DNA of 64,000 bases from Alviniconcha marisindica (Eukaryota > Mollusca > Gastropoda > Provannidae): positions 75,001 through 139,000 of the forward strand of contig JABMCL010000739.1 in the NCBI GenBank assembly GCA_018857735.1, in the 5' to 3' direction. The notes below the pieces were generated by a model. That model had not been told where the DNA came from. It saw only the letters and a program-made list of their open reading frames with translations, and did not search any database. Below are positions 48,001 through 52,302 of the stretch, one piece after another. The translations under genes and the position numbers were made by a program. Position 1 is the stretch's first letter; every line of letters begins with the position of its first letter.

Positions 48001-48914
48001 AACTTAATAAGAATCTCTAAGTCTAACTCTAAGTCTAACTGTTACTGCAAACAGTGCAATGACAGCATCTAAGTTAGTATTATAGTAAGTACAATGATTC
48101 ACTCTTTAAAAAAATTCAGAGTTAGGGTTAGTTAACACTAGGTAACCCTAACCCAAATCAGGGGGGGGGGGGGTAGTTACCTAATATTAGATCCAGGGGA
48201 ACATGGCACAATCACTGAAATGGCTGAAAGGAATTATGTGGGGGGCATATTCTGCAGGCTCAATAAGTCACCAGTGAAAATCAAAAGCATGTGTTGAACT
48301 AGTGAGTAAAGCCAAAATGTTTGCAGTGGGGAAGGGTGAAGGGGTGGGGGGGGGGGGGGGGGTTCAACACTTGTAATGTGTCACTCAGTATTTTCTGCTA
48401 TTCAGCTTCAAGATGCCAAAGCTGCAAAACACTGATGAAAGCAGTCAGTCTGACCAGAATGAAAGGAGCAGTTTTCTTGGGTTTGTGTGTGTGTGTGTGT
48501 TTTGTTGTTGTCGTCATTTAAAAAAAAAATCCTTATCATTAATCATATCAGATTACGGCTCGTACTTGTATGCTTTTTAGCCTTTTGCCTGCTAATTCGT
48601 GACACAAAAAGGTAAATAAACGCTAGCAGTCATTCTGTTTCAGATTTTTTTTTTTTTTTTTTTAAATCCTGCTAATTCGTGTTTAGGTTTATATAATGCT
48701 CAAAAATTATTCTTTAGGAGTGCTGCATAAATTGACCTGGCTTTCAAACTTTACTCGAGTTTCGTGCATTAGAATTTAGACTGATTAACGAGTTTTGTCT
48801 GGTTTACCTGTTAAGACGTGAAACAATGTCACCATCTCTATCTGTGCCCTGTCTCCAGTCATCTAGGAGACTGTTGACCTCTGCATGCGAGTCAATCGCC
48901 GCCATCGTGGACAT
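15203..48914 (-). CDS. DCAF1: DCAF1 (VprBP), DDB1- and CUL4-associated factor 1; complete gene, 36 coding exons
   Basis: Substrate receptor of the CRL4 ubiquitin ligase: it binds DDB1 through its WD40 propeller and recruits nuclear substrates; it is also the host factor bound by lentiviral Vpr/Vpx. Exons were assembled by eye from GT-AG junctions and agreement with recalled human DCAF1. All 36 phases join to 4650 nt (1549 residues plus stop). Domains: ARM-like helical region 1 to about 890, with a low-complexity insert around 190-350; LisH about 900-930 ([14 protein letters not shown]); Ser/Pro-rich linker 935-1110; WD40 region about 1115-1422 with WDVR at 1297 and WDQR at 1333 (DWD box, DDB1 contact); acidic tail about 1430-1549 ending DDMLFALV. 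The start is supported by an in-frame TGA at 48936-48938; a second in-frame ATG lies at 48905. Identity is very secure; single exon edges may be off by a few bases. Confidence 0.97.
16262..17935. repeat. 44-46 bp minisatellite, about 36 copies
   Basis: The unit contains ACTAACACTGACAATGACCA and AAGGGTCCCAC.GCTGCCCACCAC. Two blocks (16262-17130 and 17340-17935) are split by about 200 bp of different sequence. Sub-variants (GACAATGACC versus GGCAATGACA) cluster, as in local homogenisation. Confidence 0.95.
18165..18375 (-). mobile_element. SINE-tail element (AGCGCTATATAAAAGCGATC family)
   Basis: Minus-strand copy of the family also at 20980-21135, about 19960-20130 and 55240-55480, sharing GAGTCTGCTCGAGAG and the AGCGCTATATAAAAGCGATC end. 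The same end occurs in the SINE at 49560. Confidence 0.7.
18570..19130. repeat. About 34-bp minisatellite
   Basis: About 15 copies containing TCAAGACATGTTTGTCATGA and GCACAGCACAACAAA, with length variation. Confidence 0.92.
19561..19669 (-). CDS. DCAF1: DCAF1 coding exon 35 (residues 1452-1488), acidic tail
   Basis: An almost pure Glu/Asp run (EQEEEEEGE, then [13 protein letters not shown]) followed by [12 protein letters not shown]. Acceptor CTCACAG, donor GTAACG, phase 1 out. It corresponds to the human acidic tail. Confidence 0.88.
19955..20130 (+). mobile_element. SINE-tail element copy in DCAF1 intron 34
   Basis: GAGTGCAATGAGTCTGCTTG, then AGAGCAGAGAAC and CTATATAAAAGC; same family as 18165-18375. 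Confidence 0.6.
20173..20259 (-). CDS. DCAF1: DCAF1 coding exon 34 (residues 1423-1451)
   Basis: [18 protein letters not shown] aligns with human TVCRLYEVGRQRLAED. The acceptor and first 50 bases are duplicated once upstream (20276-20332). Confidence 0.9.
20260..20335 (-). repeat. Duplication of the DCAF1 exon 34 acceptor junction
   Basis: On the minus strand TTTCAGCAAAATATGCCGTT and GAATGAGTCAGAGGAGAGTA repeats the exon 34 start (TTTCAG/CAAAACACACAGTT). The AG acceptor is preserved. Confidence 0.85.
20980..21135 (+). mobile_element. SINE-tail element copy in DCAF1 intron 33
   Basis: TCAGCGCTGTAAGAACACCA through GAGTCTGCTCGTGAGCGGAG to ATAAAAGCGATCA; the clearest plus-strand copy. Confidence 0.7.
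21200..21276 (-). CDS. DCAF1: DCAF1 coding exon 33 (residues 1397-1422), end of WD40 region
   Basis: [20 protein letters not shown] then MAVVE, matching human [24 protein letters not shown]. Confidence 0.95.
22120..22398 (-). repeat. Tandem copies of the DCAF1 exon 32 donor junction
   Basis: At least three intron copies of TGCCACATACAGCAGTATAG/GTACAC type sequence (near 22225, 22298 and 22370). They lead up to the true donor at 22398. Several keep AG/GTACAC. Confidence 0.8.
22399..22500 (-). CDS. DCAF1: DCAF1 coding exon 32 (residues 1363-1397)
   Basis: [20 protein letters not shown] then [10 protein letters not shown], matching human [27 protein letters not shown]. The donor AG/GTACAC is repeated in the adjoining intron. 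Confidence 0.95.
22660..22995. repeat. About 60-bp tandem array in DCAF1 intron 31
   Basis: Units with TTTACAGGATAAACTG, ACATGCTTACTT and ACAGCTGTACAGGATGAAC. Confidence 0.8.
22998..23628. mobile_element. Non-autonomous DNA transposon with terminal inverted repeats (about 630 bp)
   Basis: Ends AAAGCCCATTCTTAACTGGG / complement of CCCAATTAAGAACGGGCTTT form an inverted repeat of about 35 bp. Sub-terminal AACTAGGTTC-type and AATTAAGAAC motifs repeat near both ends. No transposase frame and no clear target duplication. Confidence 0.75.
23675..23765 (-). CDS. DCAF1: DCAF1 coding exon 31 (residues 1333-1363), second DWD box
   Basis: [20 protein letters not shown] then [11 protein letters not shown], matching human [24 protein letters not shown] is the second WDxR motif. 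Confidence 0.96.
24116..24349 (-). CDS. DCAF1: DCAF1 coding exon 30 (residues 1255-1332), first DWD box
   Basis: [20 protein letters not shown] then [16 protein letters not shown] and [17 protein letters not shown]. It is almost identical to human in this block and carries the WDVR motif used for DDB1 docking. The donor was placed at GTATCC so that Val precedes Trp. Confidence 0.97.
24648..24729 (-). CDS. DCAF1: DCAF1 coding exon 29 (residues 1227-1254)
   Basis: [20 protein letters not shown] then AH, matching human [22 protein letters not shown]. Confidence 0.95.
25150..25705. repeat. G-rich degenerate array next to the DCAF1 exon 28 donor
   Basis: Repeats of GGGGTTCAGAAGGCAGA and (G)n stretches (25511-25533). 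The segment CTGTCCAGTCACTGAC at the donor has a diverged copy (TTGTCCAGTTACT) at 25598-25611. Confidence 0.65.
25706..25845 (-). CDS. DCAF1: DCAF1 coding exon 28 (residues 1181-1227)
   Basis: [20 protein letters not shown] then [20 protein letters not shown], equivalent to human [32 protein letters not shown]. Phase 2 out. Confidence 0.94.
26340..26480. repeat. (CA)n-rich microsatellite in DCAF1 intron 27
   Basis: Interrupted CACACG/CACATG repeats. The neighbouring Cys/Val frames are shadows. Confidence 0.85.
26627..26698 (-). CDS. DCAF1: DCAF1 coding exon 27 (residues 1157-1180)
   Basis: [20 protein letters not shown] matches human FLMLGTCTGQLKLYNVFSG. A WD40 blade strand. Phase 0 at both ends. 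Confidence 0.94.
26975..27270. repeat. About 60-bp tandem array in DCAF1 intron 26
   Basis: Five copies of CAGGACACATGAGAATGACA followed by A-rich spacer. Confidence 0.85.
27304..27367 (-). CDS. DCAF1: DCAF1 coding exon 26 (residues 1135-1156)
   Basis: [21 protein letters not shown], the counterpart of human [23 protein letters not shown]. Confidence 0.92.
27895..28035 (+). mobile_element. Dispersed repeat copy (CACCTGGCATGCATGTAAAT family)
   Basis: GTTAATTAGTGCTCAAAATA through TTGGCATGCATGTAAATACA to TAAACTCCACCAGAGGTAC is repeated at 60728-60850 with few changes and, more distantly, at 45720-45840. Confidence 0.7.
28073..28134 (-). CDS. DCAF1: DCAF1 coding exon 25 (residues 1115-1135), start of WD40 region
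   Basis: [21 protein letters not shown], equivalent to human KYGGVDGGCFDRHLIFSR, the opening of the propeller. Phase 2 out. Confidence 0.92.
28275..28740. mobile_element. Foldback (MITE-like) element in DCAF1 intron 24
   Basis: Inverted arms of about 150 bp (28319-28470 and 28585-28735) share TTTTCAGGGAAATCCCCTTT and ACAACACTTAAACAACAGAT. At the centre is a perfect hairpin, arms GACGTGTAATAG with an AC loop, at 28488-28513. Related copies lie at 51633-51900 and 57450-57585. Confidence 0.85.
29080..29350. repeat. About 57-bp tandem array in DCAF1 intron 24
   Basis: Five degenerate copies with AACAGGTTCATCATTTCACC, CTGGCCTTTCTTCCA and GGATTACCACTCT. Confidence 0.85.
29388..29463 (-). CDS. DCAF1: DCAF1 coding exon 24 (residues 1089-1114)
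   Basis: [20 protein letters not shown] then LMNRE matches human PHQCPEPKQRRQAPINFTSRLNRR. Donor GTCAGT. Confidence 0.94.
29969..30168 (-). CDS. DCAF1: DCAF1 coding exon 23 (residues 1023-1089)
   Basis: [20 protein letters not shown] then [12 protein letters not shown] matches human LDSIITEYLREQHARCKNPVATCPPFSLF. An SRSRFMRES segment precedes it. Confidence 0.95.
30413..30619 (-). CDS. DCAF1: DCAF1 coding exon 22 (residues 954-1022), Ser/Thr/Pro linker
   Basis: A low-complexity Thr/Ser/Pro/His-rich stretch between LisH and WD40. It ends [18 protein letters not shown]. The human linker is similarly disordered but not alignable. Phase 0 at both ends; acceptor TTGCAG, donor GTGAGT. Confidence 0.85.
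31096..31211 (-). CDS. DCAF1: DCAF1 coding exon 21 (residues 915-953), second half of LisH
   Basis: [15 protein letters not shown] completes LisH (human LGETATVLTKEADLP). A Pro-rich linker follows. Donor GTCTGT is weak, but the phase is exact. Confidence 0.93.
31426..32019 (-). repeat. Minisatellite made of the DCAF1 exon 20 end plus its splice donor
   Basis: About ten units of 38-50 bp. On the minus strand each reads CCATCTGGTCAATAACGGTG AGGCCAGTCAGTC, matching the real junction CCATCTGGTCAACAAAG/GTGAGGCCAGTCAG at 32020. Most keep GTGAGG. Confidence 0.92.
32020..32101 (-). CDS. DCAF1: DCAF1 coding exon 20 (residues 888-915), first half of LisH
   Basis: [20 protein letters not shown] then HDHLVNKG opens the LisH dimerisation motif. 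The exon end and its donor GTGAGG form the unit of a minisatellite filling the next 600 bp of intron. Confidence 0.95.
32691..32827 (-). CDS. DCAF1: DCAF1 coding exon 19 (residues 842-887)
   Basis: [20 protein letters not shown] then [12 protein letters not shown] is one of the most conserved DCAF1 blocks (human [20 protein letters not shown]). Confidence 0.97.
32859..33005. repeat. Direct repeat 2 x about 66 bp, 80 bp apart
   Basis: GAGATCCAGATGG.ACTCAATT to GGTATGAACAGTTACCCC occurs at 32859-32925 and 32939-33005 in intron 18. Confidence 0.9.
33070..33335. repeat. Pyrimidine-rich tandem array
   Basis: CCCCACCCCTCCTTATCTCC units of about 24 bp in DCAF1 intron 18; purine-rich in the transcript. 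Confidence 0.9.
33734..33815 (-). CDS. DCAF1: DCAF1 coding exon 18 (residues 815-842)
   Basis: [20 protein letters not shown] matches human [20 protein letters not shown]. Donor GTGAGT, phase 1 out. Confidence 0.96.
33816..34175 (-). repeat. Short tandem copies, incl. two degenerate copies of the DCAF1 exon 18 acceptor region
   Basis: 33860-34020 repeats CTTCACTACCATACACATCA. At 34029-34095 and 34130-34175 TCTCTGATTTCCACAACCCT ACCAGGGCC resembles exon 18 (TCTCTGATCTCGACAACCCC ACCAGTGCC), but the AG acceptor is lost. Confidence 0.65.
34426..34497 (-). CDS. DCAF1: DCAF1 coding exon 17 (residues 791-814)
   Basis: [20 protein letters not shown] then LACR, near identical to human VLLSLLSIKMPITDADQIRALAC. 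Phase 0 at both ends. Confidence 0.96.
34751..34870 (-). CDS. DCAF1: DCAF1 coding exon 16 (residues 751-790)
   Basis: A Gly-rich start ([16 protein letters not shown]) then [15 protein letters not shown], the counterpart of human LAKMWNVVQSNNGIK. Phase 0 at both ends. Confidence 0.93.
35633..35735 (-). CDS. DCAF1: DCAF1 coding exon 15 (residues 716-750)
   Basis: [20 protein letters not shown] then [14 protein letters not shown], matching human GVAEGEFFIHDAEIQKSALQIIINCVCGP. The acceptor is TTATAG. Three degenerate copies of its 5' half lie upstream. Confidence 0.95.
35830..36085 (-). repeat. Three degenerate copies of the DCAF1 exon 15 5' part and acceptor
   Basis: GCACTTCAGCGTCAGGCAAC and GGCCTGTCAGAACACTGCAC (35850-35910, 35940-36000, 36030-36085) copy the exon (GCACTTCAGCATCAGGCAAC, CCCCGTCAGCACACTATAAC). 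At least the first copy keeps AG before TGTTCTGAC. Confidence 0.82.
36953..37072 (-). CDS. DCAF1: DCAF1 coding exon 14 (residues 676-716)
   Basis: [20 protein letters not shown] corresponds to human TVRFALDVLAILTVVPKIQ. Acceptor AACAG, donor GTACAG, phase 2 out. Confidence 0.93.
37910..38079 (-). CDS. DCAF1: DCAF1 coding exon 13 (residues 620-676)
   Basis: [20 protein letters not shown] then [16 protein letters not shown]; equivalent to human MMEFLIEYGPAQLYWEP and LLLQLISIACNW. Donor GTCAGT, phase 2 out. Confidence 0.9.
38733..38942 (-). CDS. DCAF1: DCAF1 coding exon 12 (residues 550-619)
   Basis: [20 protein letters not shown] and [20 protein letters not shown] match human [11 protein letters not shown] and ALRKYFEAHLAIKLEQVKQS. 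Phase 0 at both ends. Confidence 0.95.
39340..39478 (-). CDS. DCAF1: DCAF1 coding exon 11 (residues 503-549)
   Basis: [20 protein letters not shown] and [12 protein letters not shown] match human LWLMECSHASGCCHATMFF and DRYDGLRRLVN. Its acceptor junction is copied in tandem in the upstream intron. Confidence 0.95.
39479..39745 (-). repeat. Tandem copies of the DCAF1 exon 11 acceptor junction
   Basis: Five units of about 43-50 bp, each with CACATCATGTACCTGAACAC. The minus-strand reading is GTGTTCAG/GTACATGATGTG, identical to the true junction at 39478. Confidence 0.92.
40112..40152 (-). CDS. DCAF1: DCAF1 coding exon 10 (41 bp, residues 490-503)
   Basis: A small exon, [14 protein letters not shown], aligning with human VCMHPHNVLSDVV. 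Acceptor TTGCAG, donor GTAAGT, phase 2 out. Phase agreement with both neighbours supports it despite its size. Confidence 0.88.
40759..40917 (-). CDS. DCAF1: DCAF1 coding exon 9 (residues 437-489)
   Basis: [20 protein letters not shown] then EDAMER, counterpart of human [25 protein letters not shown]. Phase 0 at both ends. Confidence 0.96.
41268..41369 (-). CDS. DCAF1: DCAF1 coding exon 8 (residues 403-436)
   Basis: [20 protein letters not shown] then EALK aligns with human MMFYIDLKQTNDVLLTFEALK. Phase 0 at both ends; donor GTTTGT. Confidence 0.93.
41915..42108 (-). repeat. Two copies of the DCAF1 exon 7 end and donor
   Basis: At 42002-42042 (minus: GAGTACCTAACCACCATGGG .. CAGGAG/GTAGAC) and 41917-41957 (.. 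CAGGAA/GTAAGAT). Both copy [17 protein letters not shown] (CA)n tract (42048-42089) lies between. Confidence 0.88.
42109..42254 (-). CDS. DCAF1: DCAF1 coding exon 7 (residues 354-402)
   Basis: [20 protein letters not shown] and [14 protein letters not shown] match human NSSWSEMSPWVIG and LILQYLTPLGEYQE. Donor GTACAC; junction copies of this exon end lie in the next intron. Confidence 0.95.
42420..42690. repeat. About 70-80 bp tandem array in DCAF1 intron 6
   Basis: Four copies around CAAGGAAAGCTAGCTGCAGC and GGAATTTCTC.CA.AGGGAATC. Confidence 0.8.
42794..43334 (-). CDS. DCAF1: DCAF1 coding exon 6 (residues 174-354), largest coding exon
   Basis: Begins [13 protein letters not shown], conserved with human IVLRRLRELQ. 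A long Ser/Thr/Pro/Ala-rich and Lys/Arg-rich disordered insert follows, ending near [13 protein letters not shown], and is not conserved in detail. The acceptor TGTCAG is immediately preceded by a 58-bp tandem array. Length 541 bp, phase 1 out. Confidence 0.9.
43335..44205 (-). repeat. 58-bp minisatellite abutting the DCAF1 exon 6 acceptor
   Basis: About 15 units containing CAGTTACCTCAGGCAATGCA and ACTATGTACCTGGCACAGCA. The array starts at the exact exon edge; each unit repeats the acceptor-like TGTGCCAG/GT on the minus strand and a donor-like TGAG/GTAACT. Confidence 0.95.
44637..44774 (-). CDS. DCAF1: DCAF1 coding exon 5 (residues 128-173)
   Basis: [20 protein letters not shown] is a signature DCAF1 stretch (human WAREADQPLRTYSTGLLGGA). 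Phase 0 at both ends. Confidence 0.95.
45122..45244 (-). CDS. DCAF1: DCAF1 coding exon 4 (residues 87-127)
   Basis: Ends [20 protein letters not shown], almost identical to human ACRLLLDIMPGLETAVVFQE. Acceptor GTGCAG, donor GTCAGT, phase 0 at both ends. Confidence 0.95.
45716..45914. mobile_element. Foldback element in DCAF1 intron 3
   Basis: Inverted arms 45716-45764 and 45870-45914 share GAGTTAATCAGTGCTTGAAA GACACCATACAAACACAA (near-complement on the right). Similar arm sequence also occurs at 20370-20410. Confidence 0.75.
45984..46057 (-). CDS. DCAF1: DCAF1 coding exon 3 (residues 62-86)
   Basis: [20 protein letters not shown]; it continues the conserved PGR.xPxCVLG motif of the N-terminal helical region. 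Acceptor TTTGCAG, donor GTGAGT. Confidence 0.93.
46139..46658 (+). mobile_element. TA-flanked MITE with SAP-like remnant, copy 1
   Basis: Termini CTGGGCGGTTCA / complement of GAACTGCCCAG flanked by TA. Internally it encodes [41 protein letters not shown] short insertion after its ATG puts this out of frame with the start seen in copy 2. Confidence 0.85.
47278..47790 (+). mobile_element. TA-flanked MITE with SAP-like remnant, copy 2
   Basis: Termini TTGGGCGATTCAG / complement of CTGAATCGCCCAA, flanked by TA on both sides. It is about 85-90% similar to copy 1 by eye and in the same orientation, 620 bp away in the same intron. TA target sites suggest mobilisation by a Tc1/mariner-like transposase. 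Confidence 0.88.
47376..47528 (+). pseudogene. SAP-domain-like short ORF inside MITE copy 2
   Basis: 50 codons, [20 protein letters not shown] .. KTHFFMNS. Residues 11-41 fit the SAP pattern: [20 protein letters not shown] then LVARAIG (helix, G-K turn, helix). It is probably the first exon of the parent transposon or a captured host exon. Expression is unproven. Confidence 0.5.
47857..47933 (-). CDS. DCAF1: DCAF1 coding exon 2 (residues 36-62)
   Basis: Contains [20 protein letters not shown] then MDDRHPG, the counterpart of the human DPDPFDDRHPGRADPECV block. Acceptor TTTCAG, donor GTAAGT. Phases 2 in and 1 out. Confidence 0.93.
48118..48162. repeat. Inverted telomere-like motif
   Basis: GTTAGGGTTAG and GTAACCCTAAC face each other across about 10 bp in DCAF1 intron 1. 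Too short to be a telomeric relic with certainty. Confidence 0.4.
48808..48914 (-). CDS. DCAF1: DCAF1 coding exon 1 (residues 1-36)
   Basis: Encodes [20 protein letters not shown] and following residues, matching the start of animal DCAF1. The first ATG has A at -3, and an in-frame TGA lies 22-24 nt upstream. The ATG at 48905 (ACGATGG) is a possible alternative start with a good context. The exon ends AG before GTAAAC, phase 2. Confidence 0.9.
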
Positions 48915-48938
48915 TATTTTCGCGATCTGTGACGATCA

Positions 48939-49260
48939 ACACACTACGTTCCACAGTCTGAACAGATTGCCTTGCAAAAACAACGTGCAAGACAGCTCTC
49001 TCGGTGACAACTGTTTACGGTCACTCCAAACTTCTTCCGCGGCGTGGACGGGTTATGGACTGGAAAGAAAAGCCACTGAATTTGATTAGGTAGCGACTGC
49101 TACTAACAAACATTAACAGTTTGACGCGATAAACACATTAAAAGTACAAAAACAAGACATCAGACAAAACAGCTGTGCGCCGCCATGTTCAAAACCAATC
49201 CGTTACTTTTTCCACAGTTACGTATAATTTAGTTTCGAACCTATGGTAATACTTGCAATC
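48939..49260 (-). promoter_or_regulatory. Putative DCAF1 promoter / 5' UTR with YY1-like and CCAAT elements
   Basis: On the minus strand AACATGGCGGC occurs at 49189-49179, the YY1-type downstream element found at many housekeeping start sites. An inverted CCAAT box (ATTGG) lies at 49199-49195, just upstream of it. No TATA box was seen. If transcription starts here the 5' UTR is about 270 nt and contains an 8-codon upstream frame (49186 to 49160, MAAHSCFV). This is motif reading only; no transcript is available. Confidence 0.5.
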
Positions 49261-49555
49261 GGCGTTTTTATTTTCAGAGTGTGAGGTTCAGATTATACCA
49301 ACAATAACAAAAGAGGCCTAGATATTCATTGATTTTTATTATTAACATGTTATACATAAACTTACTGACCTTTTCAATAAAGGGAATTAACTGCAGCAAT
49401 AGCCGAAAACGAAAGTAGAAAAATCGTCTCCCTTCCATCTTGATCAGTTTGATATTGTAATTGATGTGCAGTGTAAGGACGATGCACCGACAGGACCCAG
49501 CCTTGATTAGGCAGCGAGAGATTTGTGCTTTAAAGTTTTCTATTGTCCTGCTACC

Positions 49556-49915
49556 ATTTGCTGTTGTTGTTGATCGCTTTTATATAGCGCTATTCTCCGC
49601 GCTATTCTCCGCTCCGTGTGCACCTTACAACCATGCACAATCGGTTACTTCATGCAAAGCCTCACTGATACGTAAAGTGTATGCGTATTTAGCCGCCGCT
49701 GTAACCTGCCACCTGCGCTTTGGGCAGAATGACAGGGGTCTTTTACGTGCTACTGCGGTAACACGGGGGTGGATCGAATACCAAAATAAGAGTCAGCACA
49801 GAAAGTTGACCCTGGAGTAGAAAATTCTCCCGCCGCTCCTGCAGGGATTCGAACCGCGACCTTTCGATCACGGGTCCGGCGCTCTAACACTGAGCCATCC
49901 CCTCTCCCCTCTGTT
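49556..49915 (-). mobile_element. tRNA-derived SINE, near complete
   Basis: Minus strand: A box near 49905 (GGCTCAGTG), B box GGTTCGAATCC near 49850, body as in 6595-7055, and the tail AGCGCTATATAAAAGCGATC at 49569-49590. Confidence 0.85.
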
Positions 49916-51340
49916 CTAACCACTAATGTAGTCATCTTCAGAAACATTCTCTTTCAAGGACAATCTTAGACTGGAATAACCTAGAAGACAGCACAATCCT
50001 CTCCAGTAAAAAAAAAAAACTTTCTTTCTTTTTTTTTAGTGCTCTCCCCATTTTTCCGTTTGTGTTTGTACTATAGTTGGGCGCAGATCATGATCAAGAA
50101 GATCAGAACTGTTCCAGTCAATGGTAATCCTGGGGAAAATAGAGTATAGGTCTGTAGACGGCAGGTTTTTGTTTGTTTGTTATTTTATATACTCTGTAAC
50201 ACTGTGAGTTGTTTCTTGCTCTGTATATCACTATATTTGTTATTGTTGTCTTGAAGTCCTTTGGGTTTTTGGGTTTGATCAGTCTTTCTGGAAGTTACGA
50301 GTGTCAAAAATAATTAACTATCTTGCAGTCGTTATTTTCTTTTTTAAGTGTGTCAGTTCCTTGTGCCCTCCTTCAAGATCTATGGTAACACAAATCTTTA
50401 TTTGTTAGTTCTTATTTTGCTGGAGCACTGCGCCTGCTTTGTCTTTGAAGTGTTTTGTAGGATGATTTTATACTCTCTAGCTCTGGCCCCAATTCATTCT
50501 CATCTCTCCAGACTCTCCAGAAGTCCCTGTGTGGCAAAGTGTAGATGGGTGCTCTCTACTCTCTATCTAATGGATTTTTTTGTTTAAATACCATACATGA
50601 ATGTAAATTGTTTGTGTATCTAGTAGCACTAGTAGTTATTGTCTATTGTCTGTTATATATATATATATATATATCTGTATATACAGTTGCCATTGTGAAG
50701 TGCTTAGGGCTCATCTCAAGAAGAGGCCCTCAGCACAGGGCGTTCATTGTTATAATTATTTCTAAGTACAGAGACACTTCAGACTTGAATCCTGCACTTG
50801 TGAAGGTGGATACGTTTGGGAGAAATAAAATCCATTTGTGGTCATCAATAGCAACAAATTCACTGCCACTTGGTCATGTTATAGGGGTTCTCACTCATCA
50901 GGGGTAACATTAAGAACAAACTGGTTGGTCAGGGGGAAAAATGGTGGTATAAGAGGGGTGGTCATGCAACAGTAAGGGTGTGAGTCGGTTTGGCCTAGTG
51001 GTAAGGCATTAGGCTGGTAAGCAGAAGGGCTTTGGCTCGATTCCTCTTCGGCCCACCTTTCTCTTCAAATGTTGTAGTCTGTGGACACTGTCTTGCAACT
51101 TTGTCCCTCAAAATTAATGAAACATTAAAATCGCTCTCATCACTGCCTATCATAATGCAGGAATCATTTTGGTGTTGACAGTGTAGCAATAGGTATATAA
51201 TGTCCCTCCGCCCCCACCTCCATACCCCCCTCCCTGTCCCAAATAAACCCTATGGTTTCTGTGGATGTTAAGCACCATGTTTACTTACTTACTTACTTAC
51301 TTAATTACCTACTTACAATAAGGGTGTTTCTGTGGATGTT
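49916..51340. other. Intergenic stretch without genes
   Basis: T-rich sequence; (TA)n at 50658-50674. A dispersed-repeat end (GTGAAGTGCTTAGGGCTCAT) lies near 50695. A tRNA-like A box/B box pair (GGCCTAGTGGTAAGG, GGCTCGATTCC) at 50985-51060 suggests another SINE. Confidence 0.5.
50985..51140 (+). mobile_element. tRNA-like SINE head
   Basis: GTTTGGCCTAGTGGTAAGGC and GGCTCGATTCCTC are at tRNA spacing, but no closed acceptor stem follows. The downstream body matches none of the other SINEs here. Confidence 0.5.
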
Positions 51341-51354
51341 ACAATAAGGGTCAG

Positions 51355-51455
51355 AGTTCAGGAGCTGTGTGAAAGTCAAAGTGGCCATCCTGGGCTCCCC
51401 ATCCCTAATAGTCCTTATAGTCTCTGTGGACGTAAAGCAACACTGAACTTGAGCA
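51355..51455. mobile_element. Dispersed repeat fragment (GTGGACGTAAAGCAACACTG)
   Basis: Same segment as at 6600-6690 and 11700-11805. Confidence 0.65.
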
Positions 51456-51629
51456 ATAAGGGTGGTTGGAAATCAGCGGCTCTACTGTAATGATAATTTC
51501 TAATGCAATAAATAGAGCATCATAATGGAAATAACATTTTGTGTTATGGTCACATCCAGCATGCATGCTTGTTGCTGAGAAACCATCATATCACTACAGC
51601 TGAGGAACATGTAGGTTTATGGAATTGGT

Positions 51630-51905
51630 TCAAACACAAAAAGGTTCAAACGAACGCTTATTTATTTTTAACACGGACACACAGTATGCAAATTTTCACA
51701 TCATTGTCATGCCAACAATCTTCCAAGCACCAATCGAGCTGTAAAAACTAAACCAAAACAAGATGAATCTTTTGCTTTCATTTTTCATTGTTTTTTACCG
51801 TTTATTGGTTGTTTAAGTGTTGTATTCTGGCTTGATAAAGGGGATTTCCCTGAAAATTTGTTTGAACCTTTTTGTGTTTGGATCTTATTTTAGATTGCTA
51901 GCAGT
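51630..51905. mobile_element. Foldback element, copy 2 of the 28.3-kb family
   Basis: Starts GGTTCAAACACAAAAAGGTT and ends in its near-complement GAACCTTTTTGTGTTTGGAT. Internal ACACGGACACACAGTATGCA and GGGGATTTCCCTGAAAA are shared with 28275-28740. Part of the left arm is deleted. Confidence 0.8.
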
Positions 51906-52263
51906 CATTCTGTTTTAGATTTTTTTTAAGGAATTGGTAATTAAATTTCTGCTGACTTGCCTGGCACCAACCTAGCTTGCATGAAAACTGGTATCAACAT
52001 TACAATTACAGTGCAAACAATGCCTCTAGCAGCAGATGCTGATTTTTGATTTACCTTACCAGTATTATGGTTCATGTGGAATGCAATTCAATTTGACAGT
52101 ACTTATGACACTCCAGTTCTGATTGATACAGTGATATTATCCAAAATCTATAGATCTGTTGTGTTTTCCATTCCTTGCTGCTGTCTCCAAGTCTCTGTTT
52201 GCTGCTCGTTTTAAGTTGTGTAAACTATAATTTTTATAATCAGTATGCTCGTATGTGTGGATG

Positions 52264-52302
<39 letters not shown>

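Noticed and set aside
50348..50587. 79-codon hydrophobic ORF
   Set aside because: No recognisable family, T-rich intergenic context close to a dispersed repeat end.
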